A stretch of 64,000 bases of DNA from Rhododendron vialii (GCF_030253575.1 NC_080560.1:40347001-40411000), one strand, 5' to 3'. Positions 1-11,728 are shown, counted from the first letter of the stretch. Notes: generated from the sequence alone by a model not told the origin. Numbers and translations are program-made.

Positions 1-128
1 GGCCACTCGGTTTTATTTTTTAAAATTTTTGGACGGCTCGGATCGGCCGTCCGGTGACCGGAGACGGCCGTCCGGTGGCCGTCGGTGCATTTTCCCTATG
101 GGTACCGTCGGTACCCATAGCAGTACTC
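1..128. mobile_element. MULE-type MITE, right end only (cut by window edge)
   Basis: This block matches the right half of the MITE inside the F-box gene at 1809-2214. It shares the GGATCGGCCGTCCGGTG stretch, the GGCCGTCGGT repeats and an outer end that reads GAGTACTGCTATGGGTACC on the reverse strand. That end pairs with GAGTGTTGCTATATGTACC, the left end of the other copy. Only the right arm lies in the window, so its length and target-site duplication cannot be checked. It shows that the family has at least two members here. Confidence 0.75.
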
Positions 129-868
129 TTTTTTATGTGTCTTTCCGGAAAGCTCAACACTTTATAATGCTTTGTCACAAGTTAGACCTGCAAAACAGTT
201 CCACTAATATTTTACAAAAAATAATTAATTGCTCCTGGAGCACCGTCATGTGTTGTTCCAAGGAACTTCTCCATCGTATATTGATGTGGGCTCCACTAAC
301 AAGTCCATGGCCCTCACACCATTATGCGGTGAAAGTCCAAGAGCACCACATGATTACAGCCGGCCAAGAGGTAAGCCCCAGAAACCTCACAGGCTTGAGC
401 AACCTCAATGGGGCCAAAAAAAAATTGTGAACCCAAAAAAAAATATCTTAACTAAAAATAAAGTATTAGCAAAGAGTAATTGATGGATTATTGCTCTAAA
501 TTAGAAAGTTTCTTGAAACACAATCAATGTTGTAGACATTTGAAAACAATATTGCTAAGAGAAGTAACAAAATCGATTGGCATACTTGATTTTGTTAGGT
601 TTTACCGAAGAGATGGTGGTTTCCAAATGATATAAATTGTTTTATCGAAGTTTGTTGACTATATGGATCACAGTTACTTCAACGGAGATAAATTTTCCTA
701 AATTGAAGTTGATAATCAATCTACCATATCACGGGAGAGAATACTTTGATCGGTTATGATCTCAATTGAACATGAGTGCAATTGCTTACACTGGAATGTC
801 AGTGATATGCCACGTTGAGAAATTTTTGGGAGATGAGAAAAATCTCTCTCTCTCTCTCGAATCCTGCG
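129..868. other. Upstream region of F-box copy A, no gene seen
   Basis: This is AT-rich sequence with short open frames that show no family resemblance. A CT microsatellite (about 843-858) lies just before the chosen F-box start and probably belongs to the 5' UTR. No clear TATA box was singled out. Confidence 0.5.
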
Positions 869-1799
869 ATGCCAAACCTTAGTCCTCTCCACACCAGACT
901 TCCCGACGAGATCATCTCCGACATACTCTCGAGACTCCCCGTTGTCTCTCTGTGCAGATTCAGGTGCGTTTCCAAATCGTGGCAATCCCTAATCTCCCAC
1001 CCTCATTTCATCACGACACACCTCAATCGCAGCACAAACGGCAAACACGAGCGTCTTATCCTCGGTAATTTTTTTTGTAATTTGTACTCCGTGGAACTCG
1101 ATTCTTCCCAATTCAGGCACCAATCATTGGCAGTGCACCTAGATTTCGCACCAGACCAAAACCCTAGCTGCTGTGATGAGATTGGGGGTTCGTGTGATGG
1201 CTTGGTATTGATGCTCGATGTATGGTTCAATTATTCTTTGGTAAACCCTTCTACTCGAGAATCTAGAGAATTACCGGAATCTCCTTTTACAATTGAGGGT
1301 AAATTTTTCGCTGATTATGGGCTTGGTTATGACTCATCCATTGATGATTACAAAGTTGTAAATATTTCTTATCATCATAGAGAAACTGAGAGTGCTGATA
1401 ATCTAGTCAGTGTGTATGCCTTAAAGACCAATTCCTGGAGAAGGATTGAGAACTCTCCTTATGATCATTCACATTTTGAGCATCAATCGGGGGCTTTTGT
1501 TTGTGGTGCACTACACTGGGTAGCTAGTAATGGTATGGATGATGTTATCGTTGCACTTGGTTTAGCTGATGAAAAATTTCGAACTGTGTCATCCCCAGCT
1601 CTGGGTTGTACCGTTGACCAACTTTGTGTTCTTGGAGGGTGCCTTTGTGTGTTTGTTGAGCAGTTTTATGATCCTGGCTGTCTAGATGCTTGGGTGATGA
1701 AAGAGTATGGTGTGAGAGATTCCTGGACAAAATTTACAGTCACTTGTGATAATAGATATGAGTCTTGGCGACCCTTGAGTTTATCTAGGACCGGTCAAT

Positions 1800-1808
1800 T
1801 TTTGTTTA
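1800..1808 (+). repeat. Left 9-bp target-site duplication (TTTTGTTTA)
   Basis: This is identical to 2215-2223. The paralogous F-box copy B has a single TTTTGTTTA at the matching place (about 8296-8304), which confirms it as the empty site. Confidence 0.85.
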
Positions 1809-2214
1809 GAGTGTTGCTATATGTACCGACCACGGGGAGGGAAAACGTACCGACGGCCGCCGGCGGGCCGTCTCCGGCCACCGGACGGCCGATCCGAGCC
1901 GTTCAAAAATTCTAAAAAATAAAACCGAGGGGGTCAGCGCGGGAATCAAGGGCATCCGAGGTGTTTAGGGTGCTTGATCAAAGCACCCTTTTTTCGTGTA
2001 TATATGTGTGTGTACATATATACACGAAAAAAGGGTGCTTTGATCAAGCACCCTAAACACCTCGGATGCCCTTGATTCCCGCGTTGACCCCCTCGGTTTT
2101 ATTTTTTAGAATTTTTGAACGGCTCGGATCGGCCGTCCGGTGGCCGGAGAGGGCCCGCCGGCGGCCGTCGGTACGTTTTCTCTCCCCCAATGGTCGGTAC
2201 TCATAGATTTTTCG
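1809..2214. mobile_element. 406-bp foldback MITE, Mutator-like by 9-bp TSD
   Basis: The element is almost entirely a long inverted repeat. The left arm starts GAGTGTTGCTATATGTACC, and both arms contain the GTACCGACGGCCGCC and CGGACGGCCGATCC motifs. The centre is a near-perfect palindrome around ATATATGTGTGTGTACATATAT, flanked by AAAGGGTGCTTTGATC. There is no room for a transposase. A 9-bp TSD and arms near 190 bp are typical of MULE-derived MITEs. The last eight bases on the right (ATTTTTCG) do not match the expected complement (CAGTACTC, as in the copy at the window start). Confidence 0.85.
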
Positions 2215-2372
2215 TTTTGTTTAATGTAGAAGGATACAAATTAGTCCTCTTTGATACACGAGAGAAGGAATCCAAGGAGCTAGTGGTTCATGGCCGTCCA
2301 GCTCAGTTTGAAGCAGGAACTTATGTGGAAAGCCTTGTTTCACCCACGAGGGCCACGAGGCTATGTTACTAA

Positions 2373-2789
2373 ACAGACTTCACTGGATTTACTCATTAGG
2401 TATGTGTTTTCATTGTTGCACAGCTGTCTCTTCTTCATTATGATGCTTACAATGATGCAATTGCTGATATTTTTCGACTTAAAAATCTTGCTTAAATATA
2501 GAATAGAGTGGAGTTGAAATAATTATTGGTCTTTTCAGTTTGTTTTCAGCAATACTTGTGTTCAGTTGGATTGTGAGCGTGGAGTCCTATCATTTTTTAT
2601 GTGAAGCAAAAGAAAGACAAGACATAGGAAAAGTAATGTTTGTCAATGATGATTTTGTGAAACTTTGTCCCTACTTTTACACAAATCCGCAAATGACGAT
2701 GACAATGTCCTCTCATTCTTTCTTGGAAAGGAGAGCACTGACGAATGTGGGCTGATGGTCCTCGGATGATTTTATTTAACTCCTCTAAG
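2373..2789. other. 3' flank of F-box copy A
   Basis: This is non-coding sequence homologous to 8441-8900 downstream of copy B, interrupted at 2790 by a hAT element. It includes possible 3' UTR splice signals but no supported open reading frame. Confidence 0.5.
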
Positions 2790-3618
2790 CAGTGTTTTAA
2801 AAAGCGCGCAAAGCGCAGCGAAGCGCAAGGCATGCGCTTCGAAGATGTGGGCTATAGCACGGAACCCTAAGGCGCGCGCCTTTCGTCTGTGAGCCAAAAT
2901 CAGATCTGACGGCTCTCACCTATGCATAACATGTTCGCGATGCACTGAATAATTCGTTCTTTTAAGTCCATTTCAACCCTAATCCATCATACCCAGTAGA
3001 GCAGCTTCGACGACAGCAGCTTCTGCTCCTTTTCTTCTCCTCCTTTTCGATCGAGAGAGAGCAGCTCCAGGTAACCTCCTCCTCCTCCTCCTCCTTCTTC
3101 TTCTTCTTCTTCTTCTTCTTCTTCTCACGTCTCTGTTCTTCTTCTTCTTCTTCTCATCATCACGTCTCTGTTTTTTTTTTTTTTTTCTTCTCCTCCCAAG
3201 TCTCTGTTTTTTTTTTTTTTTCATAACAAAAAATCAAAATTTCAGATTAGTTAGCCTGTAGAAAATCGAAATTTCTGCCCCTTCCACGTCTCTGTATGCC
3301 TCTAGATTTTATTGCCTTTAAGCCTTATGTTATGTCACTAAGGCTAAACATTATTATGTTAGCTTTTCATGGATGATATGTTATGTTTAGTGTTTTGTAC
3401 TTTCGTTTAACCATTGACATGTTATGTTTTATGATATTTGAAAGTTTTACAAGTGTTTGTTTGTGTTGAAAACTTATTCTAATAAAATTTGCCTCGTTGC
3501 AAAGAAAAAAAAAATTTTGCGCTTCGCATCAATAAAGTGTGCGCCGCGCCTCACGCCTTGCGCTAAAGCCCCAGGGGATCATTGCGCTTCGGTGCGCCTT
3601 TCGCCATTTAAAACACTG
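2790..3618. mobile_element. 829-bp non-autonomous hAT element
   Basis: The terminal inverted repeats start CAGTGTTTTAAA at both ends, and a perfect 8-bp target duplication CCTCTAAG occurs at 2782-2789 and 3619-3626. Subterminal regions are rich in GCGC/AAGCGC motifs in both orientations (AAAGCGCAGCGAAGCGCAAG on the left, TGCGCTTCGGTGCGCC on the right), as expected for transposase binding sites. The interior has a long CTC/CTT/T-rich tract (about 3077-3221) and no transposase. The paralogous site after copy B (around 8920) lacks the element, so it inserted after the duplication. Confidence 0.9.
3077..3221 (+). repeat. Homopyrimidine tract (CTC)n(CTT)n with T runs
   Basis: This is about 145 bp of nearly pure pyrimidine on the + strand inside the hAT element. 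The long Lys/Arg-rich minus-strand frame here is only a translation of this tract. Confidence 0.8.
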
Positions 3619-4029
3619 CCTCTAAGTACATAGCCTTTGGCAGGGACAATAACAAAGAAGAATTCATGTTGCTGATCAAATTGATACGAACACAAGTTGT
3701 GGTTTTATTTGGCTTGGTTTACTTCATTGTTTCAGTTTCTTGTTACCAGTCATAAGTGAATTTTGCTTTATCCAGGGTGTTTGGCATTATTCAAATATGG
3801 TATTGTCGTTGTGGTACGGTTGCTTACTTCCTGTACCGCTTTGTTCATTTGACCACTCCATGTATGTTCATTTGGCTCCTTGGATTGACTCATTTGGGGA
3901 TTTTCTAATGATGAGGATTTCACTGCGACTTCGACTTATTTTCCCCTTTTGAATAAGAAGCAAACGTATGAGAGAAAAGTTACCCCCGTCTTCCTAAACC
4001 AACCATCCATGGTTCATGGACATTCATTT

Positions 4030-4289
4030 GAGTTATTAGTTTGTTTGGCTGGGATTCAGGCCGTCCTTTGTCTGCAGCAACTAAGGTTAGGAGAATGACA
4101 CTACAATGCTAATCTTCGCAAACATTCCATTCTGTAAAAAAGAGAGCTTTCTTTTTTTGTGGAGTTATTAGTTTGTTTGGCTGGGATTCAGATCGTCTGT
4201 TGTCCGCAGCATTGCCCCTTTGTTGTACTACGGTTAGGAGAATGACACTACAATCGCAAACATTCCAGGGAGTCCATCTTTTTAAAGGT
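4030..4289 (+). repeat. Degenerate tandem duplication, ~132-bp period
   Basis: GAGTTATTAGTTTGTTTGGC occurs at 4030 and again at 4162, each followed by a related block containing GTTAGGAGAATGACACTACA. Copy B has the block only once (about 9380-9490), so the duplication is private to copy A. Confidence 0.7.
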
Positions 4290-4570
4290 TTCATGTGTGC
4301 TTTGGTGCATTTGGTTATCTAGAAACAAAGTGTTCTTAGGAAATTTTACTCCATCTCCTCCTCATTACTTGGGACTCGCATGTTTTTTTCTACTTTTGTC
4401 ACATCATAATGATTAGAGATAGCACTGCGCAATACCTCACTCTCACATCATCGATGCTGCATAAAAGCTTGTCTTTTATTGATTCTGTTGGAAATCACTA
4501 TCAATGAAACCTCTCTACTTTGGTGATTTGTCGAGGCTATGCCGTCAATGTGCATTCTACAAAAGTGAAA

Positions 4571-4784
4571 GTGGGTATTGTTTTCACTTGTATTTCATGA
4601 TTGGTGGGATACTTTATAAGGAGCTACATAGCTCAGGGACAATGCACTGCAATTGCTTACCTCATTGATGCTGTGGTGTGGGTATTGTTTTCACTTGTAT
4701 GTCACGATTGGTGGGATACTTTATAAGGAGCTCCATAGCTCAGGGACAATGCACTGCAATTGCTTACCTCATTGATGCTGGGGT
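4571..4784 (+). repeat. 107-bp tandem duplication
   Basis: Two near-identical units start at 4571 and 4678 (GTGGGTATTGTTTTCACTTG). The paralogous region near 9799-9905 has a single unit, so this is a recent local duplication. Confidence 0.85.
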
Positions 4785-6116
4785 ATTGGCAATCAATCAA
4801 TTGTATCTTCATTTGAGTATTTGTACCGAGACTAATGACTTTCATTCTCTTTTCCAGGAGGATCATGAGACCATTTCTGCAAGCATCTGTGGTTTGTTGA
4901 TTTCTGTTATCTAGCACATTCCCTTCACTCATTTCAGAATTACTCGATGTTGTAGCAATATTATCTCGCATGTTTTAGCAATGACAGAGTTAGCATCTTT
5001 ATCAGGAATTCATTCAGAAGCACTCATATCCTTCCCTGTTGAGTGTTGACAATGGTTGATGCAAGTTCTCGAGCTTGAATTCTGATGGATGCTGGCTTTT
5101 GATCAACTTCTTGGCCCTTGATTATAGCCTTGCATATCTTAGTTTTGTCTTCTTTCTTGATCAATTTTTTTTGTATTGACTAGCTTTGATTGGGCTTGTG
5201 TTATGAGCTATTTGCTTGAATTCTGCATTTACTTTCAAGGATCTACAAAATTCTAACGATAAGGACAAATGCCTACCATTTAACCATTTGTTTGAAACTG
5301 AATACTTGTCGAGGAAAGAGACAGAGACATGGTATAAATATATTTCATGTGTGCGGCAGCTCAATAAAACTGAACAAGGGAGTACTGGAAATTTGAACTT
5401 CTTGTCGTTTTGAGCTTTTATCTCATGTTGCTTTTCTTTTTGAGGAACTGTTAAAGGTCTTGGATATCAAACGCCCTTACCCTATATGAAAAATAAACGC
5501 TGTGGACAAACTTGGACGCCCGTTTGTTCTTTCTGGACATCACTTCATGTCAATTACGTTAAATTCTATAGTGACTGGTACCACACTGCTCTCATAGAAT
5601 GTTTAGAACTTAATTTGGAAGTTTTTAGGGTGAGTTTGTTGTTCTAGTGCTACCAAAGTCTGCTCTGAGCTAAAGCTTGAGAGGCCGCTTGAGGCTGTCT
5701 GAGGCTTGGAAGTTTACAAATTTGGAAAGGGCCCTTCTATTTGACACCCCTTATAATAGTGCAACAAAAAGAAATATTTCATCTTCACTCTTGGCCACCA
5801 AAAAGTCGAGGCCGGCTATGATTGCTACTAGGGCTTCGTATCTAGTTTTTCGGATGTCTTTCCCCTTGTCTGTTGTTTTTTTTTTTTCCCCTCTTGTTTT
5901 ATGTTGTACATGTTTGGATCCATCTCTAGCCCTTATTCAATTTCTTCTTTTATCGAGTAAAAATATGAGTAAAAGCTCTAGCTCATTGGTATAAGCATCT
6001 CCAGCCCTTTTGAACCGGAAACACCTTCCACTACTACTACAGCTGCTTCTCGCCACAATTTGCCGTCGGCATTGCAACTCAGGTCCCTCTCCATATCATC
6101 TCCTCCTCCTCCTCCT

Positions 6117-6121
<5 letters not shown>

Positions 6122-6171
<50 letters not shown>
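6122..6171 (+). repeat. (CT)25 microsatellite
   Basis: About 50 bp of uninterrupted CT dinucleotide, preceded by a short CTC-rich stretch. Confidence 0.95.
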
Positions 6172-6173
<2 letters not shown>

Positions 6174-7387
6174 CGACTACCGCACCACCATGAAACTCCA
6201 AGTAATTACCTTTGTAAGGTTGTCATTATTTCGATCCCAGCCCCACTAGATGTGAAGCCAAAAAATAATAAACACACACGAAACAAAGCACACACCAAAT
6301 TTTTACGTGGTTTGGCCTCAACATCTATTCCTCATAGAAGAAAGATTCCTCTATATTTAAAATAAAAGTTTACAATGTGAGATGCAAAATTATCCTTAAG
6401 CTCCCAACATCATTTTACATTTTTTATTGTATCGTTTAAGTAAAAACTTAACACGAGTGTTCATAATTTCTTTAAAATAATACACTTATGTGTGGGTAAA
6501 ATAAAAGTAACGTATATTTGTGACTAAATATGTTAGTTCACCCTATTAATTACACAGAAAAGACTATGTTTGTAAAAGATGACGGTCTAAAAATTTAGTA
6601 CTTCAACAAATAGTCTGACAAATATACACACAAAGGAGTCAAGAGTAATTTTATTGAAAAACTATCGTAATTTTTTTTGGTGTGATTGAAATATGTAAGA
6701 ATATTTTAGAGAATTCGCGGGCCTCCAAGTCGGTTCGGTCTTGACCAAGTGTATGGGCCTCACAAAAATATTTATTTTTGTGAATAATATTGTTAGAGCA
6801 CTACGTGTCGGTGCCAAGAGACCTCTGAATAATTATTCCCTCTAACGGTCGTCTACTAAAAAAGATAATCATACTCCAATTGCTTGGTTGATAGAAATGT
6901 AATAAAATTTGGAGAGTAATTTTCACACTCCTCCCCTTTGTACTAACCATGCTACCCTTTTTTGTATTTAGTGTGCGAAGTTACCAAAACATCCTTCGAG
7001 AGCAAATGTGGGGTGAAAATTGAGAAAATCTTTACTAGGGATGTTTCCGTAGAAAAGAGTTTTGCGGAGTACTATTGCGTGTGTCCAAAGTATATTGAAT
7101 AGTCCGAATTTAAATGAAATTTTTTCGAAGAAGAGTTAATTTCCAAAAAAAAATTATTTAAATTTAAACCATTCAAAATTAAAACGAACGGTCACGATCG
7201 CTCACCTCCATGATTGTCTTATTCACGGCTCCCCGTAATACGATCTCATGAAAATTACCCCCCCTAAAATCTAGAGTAAAATTAGGGCACCGCTGAAACC
7301 CCGTGTCCCGCGGCAAAATAAAAACAGAAAACCGATAAGTGCGCTCCCTCTCTCTCTCTCTCTCTGTGAGCGCGCGACATTCCTGCC
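6172..7387. other. Intergenic, possible retroelement remnants
   Basis: No coding sequence is supported. The segment at about 6250-6400, with TTTTTACGTGGTTTGGCCTC, resembles pieces commonly seen in degraded plant LTR elements, but no LTR ends or coding domains are visible. A CT microsatellite (about 7347-7365) precedes the F-box copy B start. Confidence 0.4.
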
Positions 7388-8440
7388 ATGCAAGACCTTT
7401 CCGACGATATCATCTTGGACGTACTCTCGAGACTCCCTGTCGTCTCTCTCTCCAGATTCAGGTGCGTTTCCAAATCATGGCGTTCTCTAATCTCCCACCC
7501 TCATTTTATCAAGACGCACCTCAATCGCAGCACCAACGACAAACACGAGCGTCTTCTTCTCTGTGGTAATTATAATTGGTTCTCCGTGGAAATCATTTCT
7601 TCCCAATTCGGGCACCAATCGCTGGCAGCGCGCCTAAATTTCGCACCGGACCGAAACCCTACCTGCTGCCACGAGATTTGTTGTTCGTGTGATGGCTTGG
7701 TATTGATGCTCGATGTAGGGCTCCATTATTTTGTGGTAAATCCTTCAACTAGAGAATCTAGAGAATTACCGAAACCTCCTTTGAGTAATGCTTTCGATCA
7801 TTATGGGCTTGGTTATGACTCATCCATCGATGACTACAAAGTTGTAAATATCTCTTCTTATGACAGAGAAACTGAGTGCGCTGATAATGTAGTCAGTGTG
7901 TATGCCTTGTAGACCGATTCCTGGAGAAGGATTGGGAGCTCTCCTTTTGATCATTCACGTTCTGAGCATCGATCAGGGGCTTTTGTTTGCGGTGCACTCC
8001 ACTGGGTAGCTAGTAATGGTACAAACGATGTTATTGTAGCACTTGGTTTAGTAGATGAAAAATTTCGGACTGTCTCATCTCCAACTCTGGGTTTTACTGG
8101 TGACCGACTTTGTATTGTTGGAGGGTGCCTTTGTGTGTTTGTTGAGCAGTTTTATAATGATCGTTGTGGTCTAGGTGTTTGGGTGATGAAAGAGTATGGT
8201 GTGAGAGATTCCTGGATGAAATTTACAGTCCCTTTTAATGATTATAGCTTTGGTTGTTCTTCGAGACCCTTGAGTTTATCTAGGACCAGTCCAGTTTTGT
8301 TTAACATAGGAGGATACAGATTAGTCATCTTTGATCCACGGGAGGAAGAATTCAAGGAGCTAGTGGTTCACGTCCGTCCAGTTCTATTTCAAGCAGGAAC
8401 TTATGTGGAAAGCCTCGTTTCACCCAAGAGGCTATGCTAA
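7388..8440 (+). pseudogene. F-box protein with FBA domain, copy B, single nonsense codon
   Basis: This is the paralogue of the 869-2372 gene and belongs to the same CPR1/At3g06240-like class. The F-box is at residues 1-45 (DLSDDIILDVLSRLPVV, RCVSKSW, LISHPHF). The reading frame is open from ATG 7388 to TAG at 7910-7912 (174 residues). It then continues in the same frame, without any indel, through GALHWVAS, WVMKEYGVRDSW and SLSRTS to TAA at 8438-8440, 351 codons in all. Copy A has AAG (Lys) where copy B has TAG, so one base in that codon accounts for the stop. The product would keep the F-box but lose most of the FBA domain. It is either a young pseudogene, a truncated F-box-only protein, or a sequencing or allelic variant. 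There is no transposon in this copy. Confidence 0.85.
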
Positions 8441-10790
8441 TAAACAAACTCCACTAGATTTACTCATTATGTATGTGTTTTCGTCACTGCACTACTGCTA
8501 TCTTGTCTTTATTATGATGGTTACAGTGATGCAATTTTTATATACTATTGCTTATATTTTTCGGCTTAGAGATTTTGGCTTAAATATGCCACTCCATAGA
8601 CTATAGTAGATTTGATATAATTATTGGTCTTTTCAGTTTGTTTTCTGCGATACTTATGTGTAGTTGGATTGTGAGGGTGGATTGTCCTATCATTCTTTAT
8701 GTGAAGCAAAAGAGAGATAAGACATACGTAAAGTAATGTTTGTCAATGATGATTTTGTGAAATTTTGTCCCTACTTTTACTCAAATTCCCAAATGGGGAA
8801 TGGATTGCATCATTGTAACTTTCAATGCTTAAAAGGAATATATTAAAGCAAATGCTGTAAGATTAGCTTTAATGACATGAGAAGAAGTAGCTAAAAATTA
8901 TAGGATTTCATTAAACTCATCTAAGTTTTTAGCAGTTGGCGGGGAGAATAACAAAGAAGAATTCATGTTGCTGATCCAATTGATTCAGACACAAGTTGTG
9001 ATTTGATTTGATTTGGTTTACTTTATTGTTTCAGTTGGTTTCTTTTTACCAATCATATGTGAATTTTGCTTTATCCAGGGTGTTTGGCATGATTCGAACA
9101 TGGTATTGTCATTGTGGTACGGTTGCTTTCTCCGTATACTGCTTTGTTCATTTAATAACTCCATGTATGTTAATTTGTCTTCTCGGACTGACTCATTTGG
9201 GGATTTTCTAAGATGAGGATTTCACCACGACTTCAACTTATTTTCCCGTTTTGAAACACATGACTGTATGAGACATAAAAAAAAATGACCCCTGTCTTCC
9301 TAATTAAACCAACCATCCATGGTTCATGGACATTCATTTGGTCATTACCATCATGTATGTTAATTTGGCTTTGTTTTTGTGGAGTTATTACTTCGTTTGG
9401 CTGAGATTCAAGCCGTACTTTATCCACAGCATTGCTTGAGGTTAGGAGGATGACACTGCAATGCTAATCTTGGCAGGCATTCTAGGGAGTCCCTCTTTTT
9501 AAAGGTTTCATGTGTGCTTTGGTGCATTTGGTTATCTAGAAACAAAGTTTTCCCAAGAATTTACTCAATGTCCAGACCTCATTACTTAGGACTCGCATGC
9601 TTTTTATACTTTCATCACATCATAATGGTTAGAAATAGGTCTGCGCAAGACCTCACTCCACCCGTCATCCAACATCATTAATCCTGCATAAAAGCTTGTC
9701 TTTTATAGATTCTGTTGGAAATCACTATCAATGAAGCCTTTCTACTTTGGTGATTCATCGTGGCCATGCAGTCAATGTGCATTCTACAAAAGTGAAAGTA
9801 GGTATTGTTTTGACATGTATTTCAAGATTGGTGGGATACTTTATAAGGAGCTGCATAGCTCAGGGACAATGCGTTGCAATTGCTTACCTCATTGATGTTG
9901 TGGTATTGGCAACCAGTCATTTTTATCTTCATATAAGTATTTGTACCGAGTCTAATGACTGTCATTCTCTTTTCTGGGAGGATCGTGAGACCATTTCTGC
10001 AAGCAACTGTGGTTTGTTGATTTTTGTTATCTAGCACATTTCCTTCACTCATTTCAAAATTACTCTATCCTGTAGAAATATTATCTCATGTTCTAGCGAT
10101 GGCAAAGTTTGCATCTTTATCGGGAATTCATTCAGAAGCACTCATATCCTTCCTTGTTGACATGTGTTACTGGACTTCAATCGGCAGTTGACAATGGTTG
10201 ATGCAAGTTCTCAAGCTTGAGTTCTGATGGATGCTGCCTTTTGATCAACTTCTTGGTCCTTGATTGTAGCTTTAAAAATCTTAGTTCGTCCTTGGTCAGT
10301 TTTCGTGTACCAACTTAGCTTTGATTAGGCATACTAGATGCTCCATTGTAGTTACTATGCATCAATGATATACTCCTATTCTTATTTTTCACGTACATTC
10401 TGTAGCATGAGCTGTCACTGGACTAAAGCGCCCCCGGTTTCAAGTATCTGAATGCTTGTCGAAGAAAGAGACAACTGACATATAGTACAAATATATTTCA
10501 TATGTGCAAAAAAAAAAAAAAACCTTGTCGTTTCGAGCTTTTTAGCAATGCTACACACCTTAAAACACAACTCCAGACAACCGTGTCTGGAGGACCGGAA
10601 CACTGTTATAGCGAGTGTGTTGTTCTATTGCTACTGGGGCTTTGGATTGCTTTGGATCTAGTTTTTGGGATATGTTTTTCCCCTCGTCTGATGTGTTATA
10701 TTTTTCTCCTGAGTTCTGCACTTCTACCGTAGTCTGTCGATGTTTGGATTCAAAGGGTATATATACCCTTGATCCCTTCTTTATGGTTTG
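8441..10790. other. Downstream arm of duplication, copy B
   Basis: This is the non-coding partner of the arm after copy A and lacks the hAT insertion and the two tandem duplications. It represents the more ancestral arrangement. No protein is supported; the short frames translating TATTTCAAGATTGGTGGG are not conserved in frame between copies. Confidence 0.55.
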
Positions 10791-11728
10791 TAATGAAGTA
10801 GACTGCCCGAAAAAGAGAGACTGAATCTGGAACGTCTCTCAGGTCTCACGGTTAGTTTTCTGTGTTTTTCCAAAAGTCTGGAATAACTCTACGCTCACTT
10901 CTTGCGTAATAGGTAGTCCACGCTATTGTCTAAATGATAAGTTTCGGTTTTCTAGTCCAAAGTACCCGCTGCTCAATAAAACTCATTTCACTTAACTTTG
11001 GTGTCTAAATGGTATATTTGGTAGTATTTTTAAGTGGAAACAAATGGTATTTTGACATTAGTCAGAACACAAAAAAATATAGCGTGAACTCATCTTCCTA
11101 TGTAATTTTATAGACAAAATTTAAAAGCAAGAATAGATTGAAAATCATTTTCCCAAAACAACTAACTGCTGTATAAAAATGTAACCTGTCATTTCTCATA
11201 AAATTTCTTCTTCAACAGGGCACAGTATCTCCAGCCCTGACTCCAAAAAAAGAGTGTAAAAGCTCTCTTTAGTCATACTGTGAACCGTAAATACCATTCA
11301 CCACTACTACAAGACCAGGAGTATTGAATAATTTTTCTAGCTGGCTGCTCCTGCTCCTTACCAGTGTCCGCCCGCTACGTTGTAATTTGTAGCATCTCCC
11401 TCTCTCAATCTCCTCCAACCACCTCACCCAACCGGCAATCTTCGTAGCCCTTCAATTTGGATCCTGCTACCCTCGTTGGAGACTTGTGCACCTCCTACAA
11501 CCATCAGAAACCACCGCCACCCCACCAAAAGTTGCCAAGCAACCGACGACCACCTTCCACCACCTCCGGAAACTAGCCATTTGTAATTTGGTGTTGGGCC
11601 TGGGTCTCCCTATTTGGTGAAAATTTTGACTAAAACCTTAGTTACATAATACTTCAAAATGGCTTGCACTCATGCTCTAGTTTTTCGCTTTACGCTCGCA
11701 CTTTCAATCCTTGCATTCACGAATTTGC
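10791..11728. other. Intergenic, no gene seen
   Basis: AT-rich with a more GC-rich patch (about 11340-11580). No open frame has recognisable similarity. Confidence 0.4.

Larger units (their letters stand above)
869..2372 (+). pseudogene. F-box protein with FBA domain, copy A, split by a MITE
   Basis: This is an F-box/FBA gene of the CPR1/At3g06240-like class. Such proteins bind SKP1 through the N-terminal F-box and present substrates to an SCF ubiquitin ligase. The F-box is near residues 10-55 (LPDEIISDILSRLP, then RCVSKSW and LISHPHF), followed by FBA-type sequence (GLGYD, DDYKVVNIS, GALHWVAS, WVMKEYGVRDSW). The frame runs from 869 to 1808, is broken by a 406-bp insertion (1809-2214) with a 9-bp duplication, and resumes at 2224 to a stop at 2370-2372. 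Without the insert and one duplicate, the frame would be continuous at about 362 codons, so only the transposon breaks it. I chose ATG 869 over the in-frame ATG at 815 because the region between is CT-repeat leader. As it stands, translation runs into the insert and stops at 1915, losing the last ~49 residues. Introns may exist in the 3' UTR (GTATGT near 2400, TTTTCAG near 2540). Confidence 0.85.
3627..5960. other. Downstream arm of duplication, copy A
   Basis: This is homologous over most of its length to about 8930-10790. It is non-coding, with many stops in all frames and no family resemblance. Relative to copy B it has gained two short tandem duplications (near 4030-4290 and 4571-4784). 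It ends near a T-rich tract at 5878-5892 and an ATCTCCAGCC motif near 5998, which copy B shares near 11228. Confidence 0.55.

Noticed and set aside
229-483. 84-residue frame as a possible retrotransposon protein
   Set aside because: No conserved RT, integrase or protease motif could be recognised.
815-868. Upstream in-frame ATG of F-box copy A
   Set aside because: The added residues are encoded by CT-repeat leader and are absent from copy B.
2979-3224. Minus-strand frame rich in Lys/Arg
   Set aside because: It is just the CTC/CTT/T tract of a hAT element read on the other strand.
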